A DNA stretch of 64,000 nucleotides, from contig OX387607.1 in NCBI GenBank assembly GCA_947568835.1, positions 3,968,001 through 4,032,000 of the forward strand, written 5' to 3'. The position numbers and the translations under genes were made by a program. The notes under the pieces were generated by a model. It ran no database searches. It saw only the letters and a program-made list of their open reading frames with translations, and was not told where the DNA came from. Below, one piece after another: positions 26,580 to 34,833 of the stretch. Origin of the DNA: Protonemura montana. Its lineage: Eukaryota > Arthropoda > Insecta > Plecoptera > Nemouridae. The first letter of the stretch is position 1, and the number at the start of each line of letters is the position of its first letter.

Positions 26580-27563
26580 GCAGATATACACACATAGGTG
26601 CAAATATATACGTGGATATTTGTCATGATAAGCTAAAAACTACCAAAGTAAAATCGAAAAGATATAAAAAATGTACAAGTCTAGAGTGTAGTTTCAATTT
26701 TTTCCACCAGGTGGCACTCGCGTCATTTTTTCCCTTAACACTAAGTCCTGTTCCTCTATACTTGTTGCAAGACTTAGGAGCTGCACACGGGGTATAGGTG
26801 GTGTTTGGGGTCGCGGGAACGGCCCGCAAAATTGGCGGACGCGACTGGCGCGAAGCGCCAGGAGCGCCCGGCAATTTTGCTACTGTCTTAATCACACGCC
26901 CGAAAAAAGTGCAAAAGATTGACCCCGCAAACAGGTCTTGAAGACTCTAGTTTCTAAAAGAACCTTCACGAGATTCGATCCCGGGACCCCTGGCACATGG
27001 ATTGCGTTCGCTAACCACACGACCATCCGAGGATGTTCACGTCACAGGTTTATTTGGTATATATGAGACATCTTCGGTTGCAACTGTCTTAGGTGTCTCT
27101 TATAAATATATAGATCAAACAAACATGCGACATGAACATCCTCGGATGGTCGTGTGGTTAGCGAACGCAATCCATGTGCCAGGGGTCCCGGGATCGAATC
27201 CCGTGAAAGTTCTTTTAGAAACTTCTGTCGGAGTTGTAGATTATATAAACGAATTGAAAGAACAATGCGAATAAACGTTCTTCGTTTCCATGCGAGTTTT
27301 CAAGACCTGTTTGAGGGGTCGATCTTTTGCACTTTTTTGGGCGTGTGATTTAGACAGTAGCAAAATTGCCGGGCGCTCCTGGCGCTTCGCGCCAGTCGCG
27401 TCCGCCAATTTTGCGGGCCGTTCCCACGACCCCAAACCCCACCTATACCCCGTGTGCAGCTCCTAAGTCTAGCAACAAGTATAGAGGAACTAGGACTTAG
27501 TGTTAAGGGAAAAAATGACGCGAGTGCCACCTGGTGGAAAAAATTGGAACTACACTCTAGACT
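26580..27563. repeat. Palindrome 2, left arm internally deleted
   Basis: P arm 26580-27038, linker 27039-27133, P' arm 27134-27563. The left arm lacks a segment of roughly 85 bp just after GGTCTTGAAGACTC (near 26947), present in all other copies, so the palindrome is asymmetric there. Confidence 0.85.
26960..27212. other. Divergent tRNA-like pair 2
   Basis: Minus copy 26960-27038 and plus copy 27134-27212 around linker 27039-27133. Box motifs and T-runs are as in pair 1. The B box of the minus copy carries one change (TCTCG for TCCCG). Confidence 0.75.
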
Positions 27564-28133
27564 AGTAAAAACTACCAAAGTGAAATCGAAAAGATATAAA
27601 AAATGTACAAGTCTAGAGTGTAGTTTCAATTTTTTCCACCAGGTGGCACTCGCGTCATTTTTTCCCTTAACACTAAGTCCTGTTCCTCTATACTTGTTGC
27701 TAGACTTAGGAGCTGCACACGGGGTATAGGTGGGGTTTGGGGTCGTGGGAACGGCCCGCAAAATTGGCGGACGCGACTGGCGCGAAGCGCCAGGAGCGCC
27801 CGGCAATTTTGCTACTGTCTAAATCACACGCCCAAAAAAGTGCAAAAGATCGACCCCTCCGACAGGTCTTGAAGACTCGCATGGAAACGAAGAACGTTTA
27901 TCCGCATTATTCTTTCAATTCGATTATATAATCTACAACTCCGACAGAAGTTTCTAAAAGAACCTTCACGGGATTCGATCCCGGGACCCCTGGCACATGG
28001 ATTGCGTTCGCTAACCACACGACCATCCGAGGATGTTCACGTCACAGGTTTATTTGGTATATATGAGACATCTTCGGTTGCAACTGTCTCAGGTGTCTCT
28101 TATAAATATATAGATCAAACAAACATGCGACAT
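27134..28133. repeat. 1000-bp unit A (905-bp palindrome plus linker)
   Basis: Left arm 27134-27563 and right arm 27610-28038 are reverse complements of about 430 bp separated by a 46-nt A-rich loop. Linker 28039-28133 completes exactly 1000 bp. A transcript through it would fold into a very long hairpin. Confidence 0.93.
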
Positions 28134-28212
28134 GAACATCCTCGGATGGTCGTGTGGTTAGCGAACGCAATCCATGTGCCAGGGGTCCCGGGATCGAATC
28201 CCGTGAAAGTTC
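27960..28212. other. Divergent tRNA-like pair 3
   Basis: Minus copy 27960-28038 and plus copy 28134-28212 around linker 28039-28133. The linker is A/T-rich with TATAAATATATAG-type sequence. Confidence 0.75.
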
Positions 28213-29133
28213 TTTTAGAAACTTCTGTCGGAGTTGTAGATTATATAAACGAATTGAAAGAACAATGCGAATAAACTTTCTTCGTTTCCATGCGAGTCTT
28301 CAAGACCTGTTTGAGGGGTCGATCTTTTGCACTTTTTTGGGCGTGTGATTTAGACAGTAGCAAAATTGCCGGGCGCTCCTGGCGCTTCGCGCCAGTCGCG
28401 TCCGCCAATTTTGCGGGCCGTTCCCACGACCCCAAACCCCACCTATACCCCGTGTGCAGCTCCTAAGTCTAGCAACAAGTATAGAGGAACTAGGACTTAG
28501 TGTTAAGGGAAAAAATGACGCGAGTGCCACCTGGTGGAAAAAATTGGAACTACACTCTAGACTAGTAAAAACTACCAAAGTGAAATCGAAAAGATATAAA
28601 AAATGTACAAGTCTAGAGTGTAGTTTCAATTTTTTCCACCAGGTGGCACTCGCGTCATTTTTTCCCTTAACACTAAGTCCTGTTCCTCTATACTTGTTGC
28701 TAGACTTAGGAGCTGCACACGGGGTATAGGTGGGGTTTGGGGTCGTGGGAACGGCCCGCAAAATTGGCGGACGCGACTGGCGCGAAGCGCCAGGAGCGCC
28801 CGGCAATTTTGCTACTGTCTAAATCACACGCCCAAAAAAGTGCAAAAGATCGACCCCTCCGACAGGTCTTGAAGACTCGCATGGAAACGAAGAACGTTTA
28901 TCCGCATTATTCTTTCAATTCGATTATATAATCTACAACTCCGACAGAAGTTTCTAAAAGAACCTTCACGGGATTCGATCCCGGGACCCCTGGCACATGG
29001 ATTGCGTTCGCTAACCACACGACCATCCGAGGATGTTCACGTCACAGGTTTATTTGGTATATATGAGACATCTTCGGTTGCAACTGTCTCAGGTGTCTCT
29101 TATAAATATATAGATCAAACAAACATGCGACAT
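28134..29133. repeat. 1000-bp unit B (near-identical to unit A)
   Basis: A tandem copy of 27134-28133 differing at only a few bases (for example T for G at 28277). This indicates very recent duplication, homogenisation by gene conversion, or an assembly duplication. Confidence 0.93.
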
Positions 29134-29212
29134 GAACATCCTCGGATGGTCGTGTGGTTAGCGAACGCAATCCATGTGCCAGGGGTCCCGGGATCGAATC
29201 CCGTGAAAGTTC
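28960..29212. other. Divergent tRNA-like pair 4
   Basis: Minus copy 28960-29038 and plus copy 29134-29212 around linker 29039-29133. Sequence and spacing are the same as in pair 3. Confidence 0.75.
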
Positions 29213-29635
29213 TTTTAGAAACTTCTGTCGGAGTTGTAGATTATATAAACGAATTGAAAGAACAATGCGGATAAACGTTCTTCGTTTCCATGCGAGTCTT
29301 CAAGACCTGTTTGTGGGGTCGATCTTTTGCACTTTTTTGGGCGTGTGATTTAGAAAGCAGCAAAATTGCCGGGCGCTCCTGGCGCTTCGCGCCAGTCGCG
29401 TCCGCCAATTTTGCGGGCCGTTCCCACGACCCCAAACCCCACCTATACCCCGTGTGCAGCTCCTAAGTCTAGCAACAAGTATAGAGGAACAGGACTTAGT
29501 GTTAAGGGAAAAAATGACGCGAGTGCCACCTGGTGGAAAAAATTGGAACTACACTCTAGACTTGTACATTTTTTATATCTTTTCAATTTTACTTAGGTAG
29601 TTTTTAGTTTATCATGACATATATCCACGTATATA
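29134..29635. repeat. Final P' arm of the array
   Basis: Continues the period from 29134. It diverges from the 1000-bp units after about 29560, running on into the outer A/T-rich end instead of the 46-nt loop, and so restores the same end as palindrome 1. Confidence 0.85.
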
Positions 29636-29647
29636 TTTGCAATCTGC

Positions 29648-29679
29648 AAATTTGCGGAGCGCGACTGCTCCGCAAATTT
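29648..29679. repeat. Perfect 13-bp hairpin in array end
   Basis: AAATTTGCGGAGC and its reverse complement flank a 6-nt loop. The same hairpin is at 26548-26579, with a degraded copy near 25330-25358. Confidence 0.9.
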
Positions 29680-29737
29680 CCTGCTGTCTACACTGTGCGC
29701 TAAAAAAAATAATATAAGGTGTGAATCTGCAGTAGTT

Positions 29738-29825
29738 GTGCGGACGGGATTCGAACCCGGGACCCGGGCAATCTCATGATTATTAACAAGAGGTAGTGCC
29801 TTGTACCGCACGACCACGCGGACAT
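29738..29825 (-). mobile_element. tRNA-like head closing the array
   Basis: On the minus strand it runs from GTCCGCGTGGTCGTGCGGTA (A box) to GGGTTCGAATCCC (B box), followed by GTCCGCACAAC. It is the complete form of the truncated head at 26475. It resembles the A-box region of the neighbouring SINE-like sequences, so the array seems linked to a tRNA-derived element. Confidence 0.65.
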
Positions 29826-29924
29826 CTGGTTGCAAAGTCATTTTTATGGTACATAATTTCTTCAGACTGCAGCTACCATATGTGAATAATTTGAATGTCG
29901 TATTCCAATAGAAAAAATATCCTG

Positions 29925-30006
29925 TCGGTGAGCGGGATCAAACCAGGTCACAATGTAGCTTGATGGTTCCGAAGTAACGACATGTCCATTGTGCTACGCA
30001 GACGGT
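29925..30006 (-). mobile_element. tRNA-derived SINE-like head
   Basis: The minus strand has an A-box-like TAGCACAATGGACA and a B-box-like GGTTTGATCCCG at tRNA spacing; GACCGTCTGCG at the start resembles arginine tRNA heads. It differs from the head at 29738, so a second family is likely. Confidence 0.5.
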
Positions 30007-30466
30007 CGCCCATGCTATGATAAACTTAATATATTTTAATTTCATATCTGATGTCCTTGTTTACCGGGTTCACTATAGGCACATGTCACTGACGGCACTC
30101 AATGTATACTACGGTTCGGAGTCGCATTCTTCTTTGCGTTTCAGTGAACCATCATTTAAGAAATTCAAGATATTATGACCGACTTACGCAGCGAGCAAGA
30201 ACTGGACCTGACCCCCGCACCAAGTAATGCAGGGGCAATCGTCCACTCCAAAGATACGGCCTACCACCAGTTGCCGCGATCTAGCGTAAAAGGGTCAGCT
30301 GATAGCGCCCTCTGCAGGGACGCGAGCCACACCCAGTTGCTGGTTTGCCGTTTTTTTTTTTTGCCTTCTTATCTGACCCCTGCAGCATGGAGATCGCTTC
30401 ACACTACATCGCCTCTGCCATCCACTATCAAAGATTGTGCAAGCTATGTCGTGAAGAACAAAAAGC

Positions 30467-30545
30467 GGTGCGGACAGGACTCGAACGCGGTCACATCCGA
30501 ATTGCTCTTTCGAGGAGCGACTTTTCCAACCGGCCGTCGAGACGA
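30467..30545 (-). mobile_element. tRNA-derived SINE-like head
   Basis: B-box-like GCGTTCGAGTCCTGTCCGCA on the minus strand, followed by TTTTTGTTCTTCA, which is also found after the head at 30711. The A-box region is degenerate. The open frame at 30175-30645 crosses this repeat and is not supported as a gene. Confidence 0.45.
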
Positions 30546-30710
30546 GATGCTTATTGATGGAACAAAGAGATACATGAATAGCAGAAGACGACTACAGTGT
30601 TATAATGAAAAGAGTCAAAAATACTTTGAGAGTTTCGATGGATGAACGAGCGATGCAATATCAGAGCATTTAATGAATACCAGTCGCCACTTGATGAAGA
30701 ACAAAATGAG

Positions 30711-30790
30711 GATCGGGCAGGATTCGAACCCGAGAAATTTAAGCAATGTCCCCATGAAGAAGTGGCCGTACCTCACGGCCACTGAGACGT
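30711..30790 (-). mobile_element. tRNA-derived SINE-like head
   Basis: On the minus strand, CAGTGGCCGTGAGGTACGGC (A box) and GGGTTCGAATCC (B box), then ATTTTGTTCTTCATCAAG. It shares its post-head sequence with the copy at 30467. Confidence 0.6.
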
Positions 30791-30920
30791 GTTGCCATAT
30801 CAAAGGAAATAACATATACTTGAATAGCAGCTGGCGGGGATCACGGTACACCATCGAGAAGAGATGTTAGTTTTCTCTGTAAAGATTAATACATATCCAG
30901 CAGTTTTACACACATGTGAC

Positions 30921-31105
30921 TTACCTGCTTCGAACCAGCGACCCTCTGCACCCTGGCGCTGAGCACGAGAGCGATCTTCACTCGCTGCCGAATGGACGCT
31001 ACGAACACCGGCGAGAGTTGCATATGACAATACTTTAACAATCTTGGTAGGTGATTGATTCTTAGTTAAAAATAGTGCACCAAGCGGGATACGAACCCGG
31101 CCCCG
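30921..31105 (-). mobile_element. Two further B-box-bearing fragments
   Basis: GCTGGTTCGAAGCAGG (minus strand, near 30924-30940) and GGGTTCGTATCCC (minus strand, near 31086-31100) are B-box-like. Their A-box regions are not clear, so they are treated as degraded tRNA-derived fragments. Confidence 0.35.
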
Positions 31106-31180
31106 TTTATCCTCCGTTCCACTTTCATGTACCTTTTGCAGGAAGTAAATAAAACAAGATATAAAGAAATCACGTCTAGC

Positions 31181-31968
31181 CAGTGTCGGACTGGCCAGGG
31201 CAGCCAGGCGGCAAATGCCGCAGGGGCCTCCAGCCGGCCGTGGCCCCTGGGGCCCCGGCCGGCTGGATTTTTTAAATTTGATTTTCGTGCTTAAACCCAC
31301 AAATCATGGTTCCAAACATAATTTTGGGAACATAATTTTGGGAACCAGTATGTTTTTGCCCTAGCACAAGCACTTTTCTGAGAAGTAGATAGACGATTTC
31401 AAAAAGGCTTTATTTTCAGTAATTCCAAAGGCAATTAATATTGTGTTGTAATATCGTGTTAATATCGTGTATCGTGTTACTACGATTTCGTAGAGTCCTG
31501 TAGCCTGGTTGTAAATCGTCTATTCAATTTTATGAATCGTCGACGTGTTGACTCTTGTCGACAAATTTTTTCATTTAATTTTGGCGAGTGAGGTGCTGCC
31601 TGAGTTTTTTTCGGGGCACAAAATTTGGGTTTTGCTTCGGGCGTCCAAACCCTACACTGTGCGTACACGACACAATCGTATCTCAAGTCGATACGTCACA
31701 GGTGTAGAATTTTGGTTTAATTAATTTCAAATTGGCCATTGATCGATCATTGTATCTGTACAATCTCCATTCTCTAACGCCGGACTTGGGCGTTGTTACC
31801 AGTTTATGTGTATACAACCCTTAGTTTACCTATACACCACCTTGCATATACATTCCTTTCCTGCTTGGCAGACCCCCCCCCCCCCCCCCCCCCCCCCCAA
31901 GGTATGGGCTTTGCGGGGCCCCAAAAGTCTCATTACCGCCGGGGCCTTTTGGAGCCAGTCCGACACTG
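31181..31968. mobile_element. Non-autonomous hAT-like TIR element
   Basis: The 15-bp terminal inverted repeat CAGTGTCGGACTGGC is exact at both ends of 788 bp. CAGTG...CACTG ends are typical of hAT transposons. The inside holds GC-rich foldback sequence near both ends, a 16-bp direct duplication near 31318, ATCGTGT repeats near 31450 and a 26-base C run. No transposase is present. Flanking 8-mers (CGTCTAGC and TATGTTAG) do not match, so no target duplication is visible. Confidence 0.7.
31873..31898 (+). repeat. Poly-C tract (26 C)
   Basis: The longest C run in the window, inside the TIR element. Its length is likely variable or unreliable. Confidence 0.9.
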
Positions 31969-32027
31969 TATGTTAGCTTGAGTCAGGTGACTTATATATC
32001 TCAAAAATGCTGATGACTATCTACGTT

Positions 32028-32115
32028 CGCGTGGTCTTGCGGTTAAAGGCAACGAATTCATCGCTCTATTGAGCAAATTAGTGTAGAAGTGCTAGGTTCG
32101 AATCACGTTCGTTCC
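32028..32115 (+). mobile_element. tRNA-derived SINE-like head (plus strand)
   Basis: A-box-like TGGTCTTGCGGTTAAAGGC and B-box-like AGGTTCGAATCAC on the plus strand, with a long variable region between them. It lies just left of a fragment of the palindromic family. Confidence 0.55.
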
Positions 32116-32154
32116 ACGACTCACTTTCACACTCCGAAAGATATTTTTTTTTGC

Positions 32155-32232
32155 GTATAGTTTAGACACTAGCAAAATTGCCGGGCGTGACTGGCGCTTC
32201 GCGCCAGTCACGCCCGCCAGTCACGTGTGCAG
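32155..32232 (+). repeat. Detached fragment of the palindromic family
   Basis: TTTAGACACTAGCAAAATTG followed by CCGGGC matches the P' block (for example 27348 on). Here the central cruciform is a perfect 15-bp stem (32183-32215, GGGCGTGACTGGCGC with a TTC loop), while copies in the array keep only its inner 7 bp. Confidence 0.75.
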
Positions 32233-34664
32233 TCGCAGCAACTTACACGTGTGAATAAATTCCACTCACCTGTTTTCGGTCAGTTCCATGAGCTATTTTT
32301 ACTCTCGGGGCATAAAGTAGATGGGATCTGTGGGTCGATGAATCTTGAAGAAAAGTCCGTCGTATAACTTGGGTCTGCAGAGTGCTAAACCTCGAGTGCA
32401 GAGATAGTATGATATTATTATAGACTTATGCCGGGCTAGGCTAATTTACGGGTTGGTCAATGCTTAGTTGAACACCTTACTTCATAAAGAAAGCACTTTG
32501 CTCCAAATCATCACATTTTATTAATGTCTCTGTTAGTTTTTTTATCCAACAAACATAAAAAGATAGAGTGAAGAGATGTTCCCCTTTTCTAGCCATTACG
32601 GAAGCCCGTTCCAGGGAATAGCGGTTTTTGGGGATAGCAAAATACACCCTCACTTCCTTGAGAGCACTATTTTGGCATTGTGGATCTTACATTGCTTTAC
32701 TGGCATATTTTACTTACAACATTATTTTAACACGATACCTTGAAGCTAACTTTCGCTCAATACTGCCAAAAAGCTTCCTGAATCGCAATCATTAACTTCG
32801 GTTAAAAAGTGCTTTCTTCTTCATTTCAACTTACCTTGTCAACGCAGTTCTCGCCGAACCAGTTCCTATTCATCGAGAAGAATCCAGTTTGCACATAACG
32901 TCAATTGCTTCTACTTCCCTACAATCAGGCTGACAAATGAAGTAGCTTCAATTTTGTTTAATGCATACAACATTGACACATATCACAAGGAATGTCAACT
33001 CATATCAAGCAAATCGTTGGCCTGCAGTGACGATAAAATTACACATGTATTAAAAAATCATAGCAGCGACTTGGCTAAAGTTTTCTTAATGAATGAGTGT
33101 TGCAGTGAATGTTTTGAGTTTGAGTGCAGTCGATGTACCTAAGTGCATGTGTCTCCTGTGAGTATGTGGCGCCCATGAGTTGTAAAAAAGCACGGCGAAC
33201 TTACAAGTTGGCCCTAGACCGTCTTAAAGATTGTTTCAATCAAGTGTCAGCAAGAAGTTTTTAGCAAAAGATCTGTGTCATATGAGAATTGACTAGGATA
33301 GAAAATGTTCATAGATATATCTAGTACATTTTTACTTCGATAGAAAACGGGTAAAATTACGTTTTAAATGGCTCTTTTTTACACCCTGTGTGAGTTTTTA
33401 TTTCACAGTTTCGCAGCAAGTAGGAAATTGAAGTATCTATATCATATATATTTTTTCATCATACGGTAGTAAAATGTCTCTATTTTTTAATGCAGAACTC
33501 CGAGTTAAAAATGCGAAACAGTTTCTTGTATTCAAGATCAAAGTTTTACGTTAGCTTATTCATACTGTGAACCGCACCAGCAGTTAGAACAAATAACCGC
33601 CACGTAAAAAAAAATATATATATCGTCAGCAGGTAATCCCTGAGCGGAAATTTTCACGAGCGTCTGAAATTGTGAATAAGATAATTGGCATTTTGATTGC
33701 AACAGCTTTAGACTCTCACTGATTGCTCGCCTGCGACAGCGAACAGCCACCGCCGAAGGCGCGATGGCAATTTACATAAAACACTAGACACAAAAAATTA
33801 TCAACAAAATACGCTCGCAATTTCGGTCAGAAGGGCTAATTGTCTTGCACTATTACAGTCTCGGCATTTTCCAAACATTTCATAAACACTAAACAGAAAC
33901 ACAATCGCGAAGATATCAAGCGACACACGGAGGCAGCGAGGAGTTCGTCGTGGGGTTCCAGTCGTGAGGACCCCGCCGAGAAGACGTTGGCAAACATTGA
34001 AAAATTTGCGCGAACGGCGAAGCAAGCAGTCAAACGCCTTCCGTGCCAAGGGGCTTTTTGGTGGTTGTACTTTGACACGGCGCTGTGGTGATATTAGTCG
34101 GTCCCTTGGCCACAGCCTATACACCTATAAGCACTGATTTATAAAGATTTTCATTGGATTCTAGAATAATATATAATTTCTTTTTTCTTTCAGCCAATAT
34201 TCAGAATTTTAAAGAGAGTATTGGCAACTGTAATGCAATGCATTCGGTAGTAGTAATATAAGCCAGCTCTTAGCAATATATAACGTTGTCAATTCTATTA
34301 CTAGTGATAACAAGGAGATTAATTTCCTTAATAATCGGTTCGCATTTCCTCATTTAAACCATAGGACTCAGAATAACAAAGTGTCCAGGGCTTAACCTCA
34401 AGTGAGTCTATCTATTCCACGAAACCATCGTGTGCTCATAAAACAACTTAGACAACGCCAAATCCGATCCCGGACGGCAATCTCACTAGCACCACATCCC
34501 CGTGTCAATTCACAGCCCGTCCAAACGCCCCCTGACCACCTACGTCTGACGACGCATCGCTCCCATCACGCGCGCAAAGTGAGCACGACGACGGCCAGAC
34601 CGACGCCGGCTAAGACCGACGCCACGAGCGCCGCGACTACGACGAGACGCCCGCGGCAGCGTTG
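32233..34664. other. Spacer downstream of RhoBTB
   Basis: No gene is supported. Sequence just left of 34665 is GC-rich and probably RhoBTB 3' UTR. Farther left it is AT-rich with a short (TA)n at about 33609-33622. No clear polyadenylation signal could be assigned. Confidence 0.5.
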
Positions 34665-34833
34665 TCATACGGATGATGCGGCGCCGATTAGAGGTGCGTC
34701 GTTCTCGCGGCGCTTGCCGCCGGACGAGAAGCACAGGCAGCCCGAGTTGTGGCGTCCGCGTTTCAGAGATGGCCGGTCCTCTTTCTCGCGCTCCAAGCTG
34801 CACTTCTGGTAGTTGTCGAAGTCTTTCAGATAC
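34665..34833 (-). CDS. RhoBTB: RhoBTB exon 12 (C-terminus, stop)
   Basis: Completes the split Trp codon, then [20 protein letters not shown], ending in SSV and the TGA at 34667-34665. It is rich in Arg/Lys with a Cys pair (GCLCF), as in RhoBTB tails. Confidence 0.95.

Larger units (their letters stand above)
25330..29830. repeat. Palindromic array with 1000-bp period
   Basis: One ~490-bp block (P) and its reverse complement (P') alternate around a 95-bp linker (L). The order on the + strand is P-L-P', a partial tRNA-like head, then three successive P-L'-P' groups, and last an inverted head. Positions 27134-28133 and 28134-29133 are successive 1000-bp units differing at only a few bases. Features recur at exactly +1000 bp from about 26946 to 29330. 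Each P carries a tRNA-like sequence next to L, a GC-rich cruciform, a CCACCAGGTGGC motif and an A/T-rich end. Open frames of up to 168 codons here are by-products of the palindrome. Confidence 0.93.

Noticed and set aside
27300-28806. 168-codon minus-strand frames repeated at 27300 and 28300
   Set aside because: They read through the palindrome from one arm into the other. The product contains both an arm and its mirror, so coding is a by-product of the repeat.
25809-29212. Functional tRNA genes in the array
   Set aside because: A and B boxes are present, but the acceptor stem does not pair and the D and anticodon arms are weak. They are tRNA-like only.
30175-30645. 156-codon frame
   Set aside because: It crosses tRNA-derived repeat sequence (30467-30545) and includes a homopolymer-encoded Phe run, so it is not a credible gene.
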